DNA of 64,000 nucleotides from Pseudomonas mosselii (GTDB lineage Bacteria; Pseudomonadota; Gammaproteobacteria; Pseudomonadales; Pseudomonadaceae). The notes beneath the pieces are model-generated. The model did no database searches and was not told the DNA's origin. It worked only from the letters and a program-made list of their open reading frames with translations. The translations under genes and the position numbers were made by a program. Each line of letters opens with the position of its first letter. Position 1 is the stretch's first letter. The stretch covers positions 1 through 64,000 of the forward strand of contig NZ_QJRP01000018.1 of NCBI RefSeq assembly GCF_003205295.1, read 5' to 3'. This document shows positions 20,964-29,943 of this stretch, one piece after another.

Positions 20964-21365
20964 TCAGCCGGCTTGTTGCGCTTCGGCGATCGCGTCCCAG
21001 CCGCTCTTGACGGTGATCAGCAATTGCGCCACCTCGTCGATGATTGCCGGATCGTTGTCGATATTGGCCTGCATCAAGCGATTGGTCATGTAGGCGTAGA
21101 GGCTCGACAGCTGCTCGATGTAGGCAGGGTCCGCGCTCTTCTGCGCATCCAGGCCGTCGTTCAGGCCGATGATGATGTCGATGGCCTTGCCCAGCATCAG
21201 GCCTTTTTCGGCGATGTCGCCGCGGGCCAGCGCACCTTTGGCCTGGGCCATGCGATCGAGCCCACCCTCCATCAGCATCTGCACCAGGCGATGGGGCGTT
21301 GCTTCGGAAATCTGGGCATGGGAATTGACCTTCTGGTACTGCCGAAGGGCTCTCATGGGATTCAT
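20964..21365 (-). CDS. fliS: Flagellin export chaperone FliS
   Basis: Cytoplasmic chaperone that keeps flagellin unpolymerised. The 133-residue sequence has the typical RALRQYQKVNSHAQISEATPHRLVQMLMEG start and an ARGDIAEKGLMLGKAIDIIIGL block, ending in an Ala-rich tail. It lies between fliD and fliT. A pair of hairpins (21420-21479) occupies most of the gap after fliD. Confidence 0.95.
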   Translation of the reverse strand: MNPMRALRQYQKVNSHAQISEATPHRLVQMLMEGGLDRMAQAKGALARGDIAEKGLMLGKAIDIIIGLNDGLDAQKSADPAYIEQLSSLYAYMTNRLMQANIDNDPAIIDEVAQLLITVKSGWDAIAEAQQAG

Positions 21366-21419
21366 CTTGCGACCTCGTAGCGGGCAAAAACGACTGGTTT
21401 CATAGTCCCTGTATCGGGT

Positions 21420-21479
21420 CGGCGGCAGAAAACTTTACCTGCCGCCGAGGTGAAGCCGGACATCATGCCCGGACTTCAC
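21420..21479. other. Two adjacent hairpins between fliD and fliS
   Basis: CGGCGGCAG/CTGCCGCCG (21420-21447) and an imperfect GTGAAGCCGG/CCGGACTTCAC hairpin (21450-21479) lie side by side. Neither has a U-tract on the minus strand. They may modulate read-through or decay between the fliD and fliST parts of the transcript. Confidence 0.5.
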
Positions 21480-21493
21480 GGGACGATCACGGA

Positions 21494-22885
21494 TTATTTG
21501 TCGCTCTTGGCGTTGTTCAGCGCGTTGAGCGTGCCCAGCACGTTGTTCTGCTGCTGGCGCAACTGGGAGACCAGGGTATCCATGCTGTTGTACTTGTCCT
21601 GCAGGCTAACGCGCAGGGCTTCCATGCGCGTATCCAGGGTATCCTGCTCGGTCTTGAGCTTGGTCAGGCTCTCGCTCAGCGCCTTGGAGCGCTCGGCCAG
21701 GGTGCCGGTGGATGCCTTGGCATACGGTTCGGTCGCGGTCTGCAGGCGTGCCAGCAGGCCATTCTTGCCATTGAAGATGCTGGTCAGGTCGGCGGCGTTG
21801 GTGGCCGCGGCCTTGTCCCACTTCTTTTCGTCCAGGCTGAGCGTGCCGCCATCCTGGGACGTGGTGACGCCAAAGGCGGCGAGCGACTTCATCGTGCCGT
21901 TGCCGGAAAGCGCGTTCATTTCTTCGCGGATCGATGACATCAGCGCGCGCATGGACGCGTCGCCGGTGAGCGCTGCGGGCGTCACAGTGCCGTCGGCGTT
22001 CTTCGTCACCCTGGTCTCGGCGTTTACCGCCTTGAGCAGCGCGTTGTAGGTGTCGATGAAGCCTTTGAGGCCCGACTTCAACGCGGTGGAGCTGGTGGTC
22101 AGCGACAGCGTGGTCTTGACAAAGAGGTCGCTATCCTTTTCCTTGGCGGAAACACCCACCAGCTTGATATTCAACCCGCTGATCGCATCGCTGATATCGT
22201 TGCTCTTGGACTCCATGGAGATACCATCGAGCACGTACTTGGCATTCTTGGGCTGCTCTACAACCGTGTACCCGGTATCGATGCCCGAATTCCCCGACAG
22301 GGTGATATCGGAACCCACACCCATCTTGTTGGACGTGATCACCAGACGCGAACCCGAGGCATCGGTCAGAACGTTGGCACTCAGGCCGGCCGTGCCGAAC
22401 TGACTGTTGATCGCCTCGCGCACCTGCTGCAGCGTGGCGCCCGGCGGGATACTGACGTCGTGGTCCTTGCCATTCTGGGTAATGGTCAGCTTGGTGCTGG
22501 TAGTACCGGGATTGACCACGCTATTCGCACCGCCGGCATACACCTTGGTGGACACTTTGGACGCAGACGCCAACTGCTCTACCTGCAGGTTGAACGAGCC
22601 AGTGGCCGCACCAGCACTCGCGGTGATGGTCGCAACCTTCTCATCCGAGGACTTCAACGCCAGACCACCGAAGCTGTTGTCGTTGGTCATGCTGGTCAGT
22701 GCACCACGGAAGGCATCCAGGGCCGCCTGGATCTTGCCGATTGAGGACAATGTGGTGGTTGCCTTCAGTGTCTGGGTATTGATCTGTGCCTGTTTCGGCG
22801 CCTTCTGCGCGTCCACCAGGGACTTCACAATCGCCTGGGTATCGATGCCCGATCCGATACCGCTGATTGTTGAACCTGCCATCAT
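21494..22885 (-). CDS. fliD: Flagellar filament cap protein FliD
   Basis: Secreted hook-associated protein 2 that caps the filament and, in P. aeruginosa, binds mucin. The 463 residues open with AGSTISGIGSGIDTQAIVKSLVDAQKAPK, typical of FliD. A Ser/Thr-rich variable middle follows, then coiled-coil ends (KLKTEQDTLDTRMEALRVSLQDKYNSMDTLVSQL). Two consecutive ATGs (22885 and 22882) follow AAGGAG; spacing slightly favours the second. Confidence 0.95.
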   Translation of the reverse strand: MMAGSTISGIGSGIDTQAIVKSLVDAQKAPKQAQINTQTLKATTTLSSIGKIQAALDAFRGALTSMTNDNSFGGLALKSSDEKVATITASAGAATGSFNLQVEQLASASKVSTKVYAGGANSVVNPGTTSTKLTITQNGKDHDVSIPPGATLQQVREAINSQFGTAGLSANVLTDASGSRLVITSNKMGVGSDITLSGNSGIDTGYTVVEQPKNAKYVLDGISMESKSNDISDAISGLNIKLVGVSAKEKDSDLFVKTTLSLTTSSTALKSGLKGFIDTYNALLKAVNAETRVTKNADGTVTPAALTGDASMRALMSSIREEMNALSGNGTMKSLAAFGVTTSQDGGTLSLDEKKWDKAAATNAADLTSIFNGKNGLLARLQTATEPYAKASTGTLAERSKALSESLTKLKTEQDTLDTRMEALRVSLQDKYNSMDTLVSQLRQQQNNVLGTLNALNNAKSDK

Positions 22886-22965
22886 TGCTCTCCTTGTTCG
22901 GTAGCTGCCGGGTCCTTGACGACTACACGCCGCAAATGACCGACAGCAACAAAAATCATGCCAGC

Positions 22966-23316
22966 TTACGCCTTGCCGTCAAACAGCAGGCTGCCGGCTT
23001 CGCTGAGGCTTTGTGCCAGCTTCAGCGCCGTTTCCGACGGGAGTTGGCGGATCACATCACCGGATTCGGTGGCGATCACCTTGACCACGACCCGGCCGGT
23101 GGAATCATCGATTGAAAAATCCAGCTTGCGCTGGCTCGATTGGACGAAATCACGGATTTCGCCAACCGCTTTCTCCAGGTCCTCGCGGGTGTGCGGCTTA
23201 TCATCGACGGCCGCGGCTTCCGGCACCTTGACAGGCACCAGTGGGTCCTTGGCAGTCGCCACTGCCTGAGGCAGCACCGAAGGATACACCTGGTTCAGCT
23301 TGACACTCATGTCCAT
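22966..23316 (-). CDS. flaG: FlaG family flagellar protein
   Basis: Protein of 116 residues with a FlaG domain (AVGEIRDFVQSSQRKLDFSI, then TGRVVVKVIATESGDVIRQLPSE). FlaG is thought to influence filament length; its mechanism is not settled. The ATG at 23316 is eight bases after GAGGAG. It lies between fliC and fliD, as in other pseudomonads. Confidence 0.93.
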   Translation of the reverse strand: MDMSVKLNQVYPSVLPQAVATAKDPLVPVKVPEAAAVDDKPHTREDLEKAVGEIRDFVQSSQRKLDFSIDDSTGRVVVKVIATESGDVIRQLPSETALKLAQSLSEAGSLLFDGKA

Positions 23317-23334
23317 GCTTCGAACTCCTCATGT

Positions 23335-23367
23335 CAAAAAAGCGAAAGGGCACGTAAACGCGCCCTT
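23335..23367 (-). terminator. Terminator downstream of fliC
   Basis: On the minus strand AAGGGCGCG-TTTA-CGTGCCCTT forms a nine-base stem, followed by TCGCTTTTTT. It begins 25 bases after the fliC stop. It should make flaG-fliD expression largely dependent on read-through or a separate promoter. Confidence 0.8.
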
Positions 23368-23391
23368 CCACCTCTTACTCAGGCGCCTGAA

Positions 23392-24804
23392 TTACTGGAG
23401 CAGTTTCAGGACCGAGGATGGCAGCTGGTTAGCCTGCGACAGGATCGCGGTCGAAGCCTGCTGCAGGGTCTGCTGCTTGGTCAGCTCTGCAGTTTCCGAA
23501 GCGAAGTCCACGTCCTGCACGGTCGAACGGGCAGCGGTGGAGTTCTTCTGGATGTTCTGCAGGTTGTCAACGGTGGTGGTCAGACGGTTCTGGGTAGCAC
23601 CCAGGCCCGAACGGACGCTGTCGATCGAACCGATGGCCTTGTCGATAACGGCCAGGGCGTTCTGAGCCTTGGTGGCGTCGGTGACGTCGGTTTGCGAGAT
23701 GGCGGTCTTGGCGGAGGTAACGGTCGCAGCACCGAACAGATCAGTAGCGCCGCCCAGCGAGAAGCCCTTGGCCGAGTCCAGGGAGATCTGGCCGGTGACC
23801 ACCATGGCAGCACCACCCAGAGCAGCACCAGCAGCGAAGTTGCCGGAGCCGTCTTTGGCGGCGATCGAGATGTTCGCCTGGGCGTTGGTGTCAGCAGCCG
23901 AGAAGTTGATGTTCTCGCCAGTGTCCGACTTGATGCTCAGGGTTTGTTTGGCTTCGTCGTAGTTGACGCTGATGCCCAGTTTGGCGGCGTTGGATTTCAG
24001 CTGGTCAGCCAGGCCCTTCTGGTCGGTCACACCAACGAAGTCAACAGTACCGCTGGAACCGACAGACAGCTTGAAGTTGGATGGAGTGGCAGCGAGAACG
24101 TCCAGCTTGACTTCAGTGCTGGCAGCTGCGGTCAGACCACCGATCGAACCGTTCAGGTTGCTGGCGATTTGCTTGGCGGAAGCGCCAGCAGCGTAGGCGA
24201 CAGTGGCGGTCTGGCCGTTACCGGTAACGGACAGGCTGCCAGCGGCAACGCCGGTTGCGCTTGGTGCGATCGCGGTGCTCTTGACCTGCTGGGAACCGAT
24301 GTTGCTGGCAGCAACGTTTTCCAGGGTCAGGTTGATGGTTTCGTTCGCGTTGGCGCCGACCTGGATGGCCTTGGTGCCGTAGGAGCCGTCCAGCAGCTTC
24401 TGGCCACCGAAGGTGGTGGTTTCCGAGATACGGTTCAGTTCGGCGGTCAGAGCCTGGTATTCGTCGTTGTTCGACTTACGGTCGTCAGGGCTCAGGGAGC
24501 CAGTGGCCGAGGACAGAGCCAGGGTACGCATTTTTTGCAGGATGTCGGTCGAAGCCTGCATTGCGCCTTCGGCGGTCTGGGCGATCGAGATACCGTCGTT
24601 GGCGTTCTTAACTGCCTGGCCCAGGCCGTTGATCTGGCTGGTCAGACGGTTGGCGATCTGCAGGCCGGCAGCGTCGTCTTTGGCGCTGTTGATGCGCAGG
24701 CCGGAAGACAGGCGCTGCATCGAAGTGGTCTGGGCAGTGCTGGCCTTGTTCAGGTTAACCTGAGTAGTAACCGAAGCAATGTTGGTGTTTACAGTTAAAG
24801 CCAT
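23392..24804 (-). CDS. fliC: Flagellin FliC
   Basis: Structural protein of the filament, 470 residues. Conserved D0/D1 ends are clear: [41 protein letters not shown] at the front, and [15 protein letters not shown] to [16 protein letters not shown] at the end. The Ala/Thr/Ser-rich centre (about 150-370) is the variable surface domain. It contains no Cys, as usual for flagellin. The ATG follows GAGGATTTCGTC, and a FliA promoter lies about 80 bases upstream. Confidence 0.98.
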   Translation of the reverse strand: MALTVNTNIASVTTQVNLNKASTAQTTSMQRLSSGLRINSAKDDAAGLQIANRLTSQINGLGQAVKNANDGISIAQTAEGAMQASTDILQKMRTLALSSATGSLSPDDRKSNNDEYQALTAELNRISETTTFGGQKLLDGSYGTKAIQVGANANETINLTLENVAASNIGSQQVKSTAIAPSATGVAAGSLSVTGNGQTATVAYAAGASAKQIASNLNGSIGGLTAAASTEVKLDVLAATPSNFKLSVGSSGTVDFVGVTDQKGLADQLKSNAAKLGISVNYDEAKQTLSIKSDTGENINFSAADTNAQANISIAAKDGSGNFAAGAALGGAAMVVTGQISLDSAKGFSLGGATDLFGAATVTSAKTAISQTDVTDATKAQNALAVIDKAIGSIDSVRSGLGATQNRLTTTVDNLQNIQKNSTAARSTVQDVDFASETAELTKQQTLQQASTAILSQANQLPSSVLKLLQ

Positions 24805-24884
24805 GACGAAATCCTCGTTGGATGGGTACTGCGGCTTCCGGCCCTGGCATCCGCCGGGTATGGCCTAGAGAACCTTCGTAATGG

Positions 24885-24911
24885 TTATCGTCGTCTGCGT
24901 GGGTTGCTTGA
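24885..24911 (-). promoter_or_regulatory. FliA (sigma-28) promoter of fliC
   Basis: The minus strand reads TCAAG, 14 bases, then GACGATAA, close to the Pseudomonas FliA pattern. The -10 element lies about 80 bases before the fliC ATG, leaving a leader of about 70 bases. Confidence 0.8.
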
Positions 24912-25009
24912 GGGCATTTGCGAAAAAAAAATGCCATCACCCCGCCACCCCCATGAAATCAGGGGGTTATTGATTTGGCGGTTGCCGATCAGGGGCTGCT
25001 TTGCAGCCC

Positions 25010-25037
25010 ATCGCGGGACAAGCCCGCTCCTACAGGG
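25010..25037. repeat. Single REP sequence upstream of fliC
   Basis: ATCGCGGGACAAGCCCGCTC followed by CTACAGG is a REP core. An adjacent small hairpin (GGGGCTGCTTTGCAGCCC) precedes it at about 24993-25009. The 24805-25106 gap otherwise holds the fliC promoter and the terminator of the ketoacyl synthase gene. Confidence 0.75.
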
Positions 25038-25053
25038 GCGATCTTCCAGGCAT

Positions 25054-25086
25054 AAAAAAACGCCTGGCGGGACACGCCAGGCGTTT
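25054..25086 (-). terminator. Terminator of the ketoacyl synthase gene
   Basis: A 12-base stem (AAACGCCTGGCG with CGCCAGGCGTTT) and loop GGACA, followed on the minus strand by seven T residues, starts 20 bases after the stop codon. It insulates fliC from the upstream gene. Confidence 0.92.
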
Positions 25087-25106
25087 CTCTCTGAGATCGT
25101 CGAGAC

Positions 25107-26036
25107 TCAGGCGCGATAGAGAATCGCCGAGCCCCACGACAGGCCCACGCCAAAGCCGCTGATGGCCACGCGCTTCCAGCTGCTGTCGAACATGTGTTTC
25201 TGCAGCAGCAGCGGCACGCTGGAGGACACGGTATTGCCGGTCTCGAGCATGTCCTTGACGAACTTCTCCGGATGCTGCTCTTCGAAGCGTCGTGCCACGG
25301 CATCAACGATCGCCGCGCTGCCCTGATGGATGCAGAACGCATCGATGTCCGAGGACTGCAGGCCACTGGCCGCCAGCAGCTCATGCAGGTGCGCCGGCAC
25401 CTTGACCAGGGCGAAGTTGAACACCTGGCGGCCATTCATGAAGAAGGTGCCATCGTTGACCTTGAGGTGCTCGGCACCCGAACCGTCGGTGCCGAAGCGC
25501 GCCTCGCCCAGTTGCCAGACGGCGTTCTCGCCCATCCAGGTGGCCGTGGCGGCGTCACCGAACAGCATGGTGGTGTTGCGGTCTTCCGGATCGACGATCT
25601 TCGAGTACGGGTCGGCGGTGATCAGCAGGCCGTTTTTCAGCCCCGCCGCCTGCATGAAGCCCTTGATGGCGTAAAGGCCATAGACATACCCGGAGCAACC
25701 CAGCGACACGTCGAAGGCCGCCACGCGGGTCGACAGGCCCAGCTTGTTCTGGACGATCGCCGCCGTGTGCGGCAGGCCCTCTTCGTCACCGTTCTGGGTG
25801 ACCACGATTAGCACATCGATCGACTGCGGATCAAGCTCTGGGTTGTTGGCGAACAGCGCCCGTGCAGCCTCCACGCACAGGTCAGACGTCTCCTGCTCCT
25901 CGGCCTTGCGCGGCAGGAAGGAGGCGCCGATCTTGCCGAACATGAACTCTTCGTCCTTGCCGAACTTCGCACCCTGGACGTAGTTGTCCAGGCCAGCGGT
26001 GGGCACGTAACTCGCGATGCTTTTGATGCCAATCAT
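25107..26036 (-). CDS. 3-oxoacyl-ACP synthase III-like (FabH-like) protein
   Basis: Thiolase-fold enzyme of 309 residues, expected to condense an acyl-CoA with malonyl-ACP or a related acceptor. The catalytic triad is intact: Cys in FDVSLGCSGYVYG, His in AFCIHQGSAAIVD and Asn in METGNTVSSSV-type sequence (ETGNTVSSSVPLLL). I chose the ATG at 26036 (MIGIKSIASYVPTAG). It lies alone between fliC and flgL with its own terminator. Related genes occur at this spot in other P. putida-group genomes as I recall. A role in making a flagellin glycan or acyl decoration is plausible but unproven. It may instead be an accessory fatty-acid initiation enzyme. Confidence 0.88.
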   Translation of the reverse strand: MIGIKSIASYVPTAGLDNYVQGAKFGKDEEFMFGKIGASFLPRKAEEQETSDLCVEAARALFANNPELDPQSIDVLIVVTQNGDEEGLPHTAAIVQNKLGLSTRVAAFDVSLGCSGYVYGLYAIKGFMQAAGLKNGLLITADPYSKIVDPEDRNTTMLFGDAATATWMGENAVWQLGEARFGTDGSGAEHLKVNDGTFFMNGRQVFNFALVKVPAHLHELLAASGLQSSDIDAFCIHQGSAAIVDAVARRFEEQHPEKFVKDMLETGNTVSSSVPLLLQKHMFDSSWKRVAISGFGVGLSWGSAILYRA

Positions 26037-26264
26037 TCTGGCTTCCCAATGAAAACAGCCAAAGACCGCCACTCGATGAATTGAGGGCGCCAACTACCGG
26101 GTCGAGGGCAATGCGCCCCGGGCAGGCCGACACCAGGCTTGCCCTTTGCGCACCGGTAACAAAATGCTGCAGCAACTGCCGCATAGAATACAGGGAAGAT
26201 GCACGATTTGACTCATTAGTCACAGTCAATTATCGCCAAACCCCTGCCACCACCGCGCGCCAGA

Positions 26265-26304
26265 TACGAAAAAGCCCCGGCAGCATGACGCTGACCGGGG
26301 CTTT
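26265..26304 (-). terminator. Terminator after flgL
   Basis: AAAGCCCCGG and CCGGGGCTTT form a ten-base stem around a 14-base loop, with an A-rich side that gives T residues on the minus strand. It begins 17 bases beyond the flgL stop and closes the flgF-to-flgL run. The rest of 26037-26264 shows no gene or clear promoter. Confidence 0.8.
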
Positions 26305-26321
26305 CCTGACGCGGATCGCGA

Positions 26322-27884
26322 TCAGAGCTTGTTGAACAGGCTCAGTTGCGAAATACGCGAGAAGGCCAGTTGCGAAGCTTCGAGCATGGCCTGCTGCAGG
26401 GTCAGCATGATCGAGGCATCGGCCATGTCGGTATTGCCGATGGCATCCTGGGTGACCTTGTTGGCCGTGGTCAGGCTGGTGTTTTCCTGGCGCTGGATAT
26501 CGAGCGAGTTGCCACGGGCACCGATCGAACCACGAGTGATATCGACCTGCTCGCGGGCACTGGCCAGGTTGGCCACCGCCGAGGCTACGGCGTTCTTGAT
26601 GGCGGTATTGTTGCCCGCGCCACCTGGCGGCGCATCCAGCGCCGCACGAAGCTGGCTGATGGTTTCCAGCACGCTCTGGTTCTGGTGATTGTTGGCATTT
26701 ACCGCGAACTGGTCACCCGCCTGCGGCGCACCGGACACCTGGTAGGTGACGCCGGCCACCGTCAGCGACGGCGCGGTGAAGGTACCGCTGGCAACGGGTT
26801 TGCTGTCCGCAGTCAAAGGCTGGGCATAGAACTCGTAGGTGTTGGCACCGGTGAACTTGATCACCGCCCCATCACTCGGGAAGGTGCTGCTGTAAGCGGC
26901 CGGGTCGGTCACAGCGCCGCTGGTGACCTGTGCACTGGACGGGTTGCCGGCACCACGCACGGTCGTCAGCGAATCGGGACGGGCCTGCACGCTGAACTCG
27001 CGGCCGGCGAAGACGGTATTGGCATCATCGCCTTCTTTCAGCGAGGCGGTGACCTCGAACTCGACGCCGCGCAGCGAGATGCGATTGCCGCCCTCGGCCT
27101 TGCTATCGAAGGTGCCATTGGTGGGCGTCTCGGCGGTGACGTCATTGCCCAGGGCATCGGTCACCTTGTACTGGGTGGCGCTGGTGAAGGTGATCTTGTA
27201 CGGCTGGCCAGCGGTGAAGCTGCTGTTGTAGGTATTGTTCGAGGTCAGCAGACCCGGCGAGAGCGCGACCTTGCCGTCATCGACCGGCGGCGTCACCAGG
27301 GTGGACTGGGTACGACTCTTGTTCTTGGCCGAATCGAAGATGCTGAAGCCGGTGTCGTTGGTCGCCAGGCTCAGGGTGTCGGACACCTGCAGGCTCAACT
27401 GGGTCTGGTCGCCCTGGTAGCTGTAGGTGCCATCGGCATTGCGCACATAGGGCGGCGACGAGGTCTTGGTGCCACCGAACATGTAGTCGCCGTTGGCATC
27501 GCGCGAATTGAGCAGGCCGAAGATGTTGGCCTCGATCTCCTTGAGCTCGCTGCTGATGGAGACACGGTCGGCATCGGTCACGCCAGCGCCACCGGCACGC
27601 AGGGCCAGCTCGCTGGCACGCTGCATGGCATCGTTGATGGTGCTCAGCACGCTCTCTTCTTGCAGCAGAGAGTTGTTCACCGTGGTCATGTTGCCGTCGT
27701 ACTGCTTGAGCAGCGCCTGCTGCTGTTGCAGCAGGAGCAGGCGCGCGGCGCCAACCGGATCGTCGGCGGCGGTCTGGATGCGCACGCCGCTGTCGATCTG
27801 CGTCTTGCTCTTCATCAGGTCGGCGAAGTTCTTGGTGTAGCTACTGGCGCTCGACTCATAGAACTGAGCGGTGGAAATACGCAC
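26322..27884 (-). CDS. flgL: Hook-filament junction protein FlgL (HAP3)
   Basis: Joins hook to filament. The 520-residue protein has flagellin-like ends: RISTAQFYESSASSYTKNF with QTAADDPVGAARLLLLQQQ in front, and NTSLTTANKVTQDAIGNTDMADASIMLTLQQAMLEASQLAFSRIS behind. It is longer than the P. aeruginosa homologue (about 440 as I recall), because of a long variable middle with two similar SATQYKVTD/GANTYEFYAQ-type segments. It follows flgK by 12 bases. Confidence 0.94.
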   Translation of the reverse strand: MRISTAQFYESSASSYTKNFADLMKSKTQIDSGVRIQTAADDPVGAARLLLLQQQQALLKQYDGNMTTVNNSLLQEESVLSTINDAMQRASELALRAGGAGVTDADRVSISSELKEIEANIFGLLNSRDANGDYMFGGTKTSSPPYVRNADGTYSYQGDQTQLSLQVSDTLSLATNDTGFSIFDSAKNKSRTQSTLVTPPVDDGKVALSPGLLTSNNTYNSSFTAGQPYKITFTSATQYKVTDALGNDVTAETPTNGTFDSKAEGGNRISLRGVEFEVTASLKEGDDANTVFAGREFSVQARPDSLTTVRGAGNPSSAQVTSGAVTDPAAYSSTFPSDGAVIKFTGANTYEFYAQPLTADSKPVASGTFTAPSLTVAGVTYQVSGAPQAGDQFAVNANNHQNQSVLETISQLRAALDAPPGGAGNNTAIKNAVASAVANLASAREQVDITRGSIGARGNSLDIQRQENTSLTTANKVTQDAIGNTDMADASIMLTLQQAMLEASQLAFSRISQLSLFNKL

Positions 27885-27896
27885 GATGGCTACTCC

Positions 27897-29933
27897 TTAC
27901 AATGCGTTGATCAGGATGCTGAAGGTTTCCTGCGCCGCCTTGATGATCTGCGACGACGCGGTGTAGTAGTGCTGGAACTTGATCAGGTTGGCCGCCTCAT
28001 CGTCCAGGTTGACACCGGAAACCCCGTTGCGGCTTTCCTTGGCCGCATCGAGCACGGCCTTGGTCGCAACGGTATCGATTTTGCCCTGGTTGGCCTTGGC
28101 ACCGACCCGCTCGACCAACGATGCGTAGGCCGAGGTGAAGCTGGAGCCACCGCCGGAGGTCACGCCGACGGTGGATTTGGTCTGCAGCCCCAGCAGCGCC
28201 TGGGCGTTGCGGTTGTCGGACTTGCCGTCGGCATTGAAACGGAACTCGAAGCGGTCACCTGCCGCCGGGCTGCCGCCGATCGTGGTCTCCATGCTGAACG
28301 TGCGCGGATTGCCACTGCCATCAAGGATCGGGTTACCTGCAGCGTCACGCATGGGCACGTTGATCGCCAGCTTGTTGTCCTGCCCCGGGACAATGGTTCC
28401 GCTACCGATGAGCCCACCCTTGGCATCGAACAATTTGTAGCCCTGAGTGCCACCGCTGGCCGCCCCGAACTCGACCCGTACCGGCATCGAATTCTTGATC
28501 GAGCTCTGAATCAGCGCGGTATCGGCCCCACCATAGATATCCAGTTTGCCCAGGGTTGGCTGGGTAATGGTGCCAGAGCCGGTGTTGTCGCCGACCACAA
28601 TGCCATTGATCGGCCCAGCGAAGGCGAGCTTGTTGGCATCGGTAAGAACGGTATTGATGGAGCCTGCCGCCGAACGGGTCGGGCTCACCTTGAAGCTGTC
28701 CCCGGCGGTCAGACCGCCCCCGTTCAGTTTCAGGGTGAAGCCGTCGATCACTGGCGGCGGCGTGGTGGTCAGGTCGAAGCTGCCCATATCGGTGCCATCG
28801 GAACGACGCACGCTGTATTGGTTGGCGCTGGTGAACTTGACTTCGTAGTCGTAAGTGGTGAGCGCACCGCTGTTGGCGATGGTCACATCCAGGTTACCCG
28901 AACCCGCACTGTTGCCCGAGGCCGCCAAACTGCGCTGACTGATCGCCATGGCACTGTTGATGCTGGAGAACAGCGCGCTACCGAACTGCCCGTTGGCGTC
29001 CAGGCCTTGTCCCAGCTGACTGTTGATGCTGTCGGCCACCACCAGGGCGACACGCCCCAGCTCGTTCATCGACGGATTGAGCACGTCGTTACGGTAGCGC
29101 AGCAAGCCACCGATCTGTCCGCCGGTGACCACCGAGGTGACATCCGAGGAGAAGTTCGGGTAGTTGATCTGCAGGCTGTACTGGCTCTTGTCGGTGGTGC
29201 TCGGCACGGCGCTCAGGGTGTTGGCGCGGCCACCGGTGACCAGCGACTGGCCGTTGCCCAGGTACACGTCATAGTTGCCGTCACGCTCCTGCACGGTGAC
29301 GCCGACCAGCTCGTTGAGCTGGCGCACCGCTTCGCTGCGGGCATCGAGCAGGTTGTTCGGCGATGCACCGGAGGCCGACAGCTGGGTGATCTGCTTGTTG
29401 AGGTCGGCGATGCTCGACGTCAGCTGGTTGACCTGGCCCGACAGCGTATCCAGCTGGCTGTTGATGCTACCGTTCTGCTGGTTCATCTGGCTGGAGATGG
29501 CATTGAAACGATTGCTCAGGGTCTGCGCCTGAGTCAGCAGCAACTGGCGCGAGGCAACATCGCTGGGCTTGGCCGAGGCGGTCTGCAGGGCCGAGAAGAA
29601 CGCGGTCAGCACCGAGCTGATACCGGTGTCGCTTTCAGCCAGCAGCTTGTCGATGCCGGTGATCTGATCCTGGAACGCCGCCGCATCTGTGTTCAGCGAG
29701 GTAGCCGTCTGCAGCTGGTTGTCCAGATAGGCGTTGTAGATGCGACGTACATCCGACAACGTGGTCCCGGTGCCGACAAAGCCCGAACCGATATTGTGCG
29801 ACGCCCCCGTGGTCTGGATGGTCTGCTGGCGCGAGTAACCCGAGACCGCCGCGTTGGCGATGTTGTTACCGGTGATGGACAGCGCCGTCTGGCTGGCATT
29901 CAGGCCGGAAAGCCCGATCGAGATCAGAGACAT
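27897..29933 (-). CDS. flgK: Hook-associated protein FlgK (HAP1)
   Basis: Large junction protein at the hook tip, 678 residues. The amino end SLISIGLSGLNASQTALSITGNNIANAAVSGYSRQ and the end SGVNLDDEAANLIKFQHYYTASSQIIKAAQETFSILINAL carry the rod/hook family signature. The centre is Gly/Ser/Thr-rich. It lies between flgJ and flgL, 10 and 12 bases away. Confidence 0.97.
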   Translation of the reverse strand: MSLISIGLSGLNASQTALSITGNNIANAAVSGYSRQQTIQTTGASHNIGSGFVGTGTTLSDVRRIYNAYLDNQLQTATSLNTDAAAFQDQITGIDKLLAESDTGISSVLTAFFSALQTASAKPSDVASRQLLLTQAQTLSNRFNAISSQMNQQNGSINSQLDTLSGQVNQLTSSIADLNKQITQLSASGASPNNLLDARSEAVRQLNELVGVTVQERDGNYDVYLGNGQSLVTGGRANTLSAVPSTTDKSQYSLQINYPNFSSDVTSVVTGGQIGGLLRYRNDVLNPSMNELGRVALVVADSINSQLGQGLDANGQFGSALFSSINSAMAISQRSLAASGNSAGSGNLDVTIANSGALTTYDYEVKFTSANQYSVRRSDGTDMGSFDLTTTPPPVIDGFTLKLNGGGLTAGDSFKVSPTRSAAGSINTVLTDANKLAFAGPINGIVVGDNTGSGTITQPTLGKLDIYGGADTALIQSSIKNSMPVRVEFGAASGGTQGYKLFDAKGGLIGSGTIVPGQDNKLAINVPMRDAAGNPILDGSGNPRTFSMETTIGGSPAAGDRFEFRFNADGKSDNRNAQALLGLQTKSTVGVTSGGGSSFTSAYASLVERVGAKANQGKIDTVATKAVLDAAKESRNGVSGVNLDDEAANLIKFQHYYTASSQIIKAAQETFSILINAL

Positions 29934-29943
29934 GCTTCAATCC

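Noticed and set aside
22886-22965. Sigma-54 promoter before fliD
   Set aside because: Minus strand TGGCATGATTTTTGT resembles the motif, but GT replaces the invariant GC at -12 and the spacing only fits poorly.
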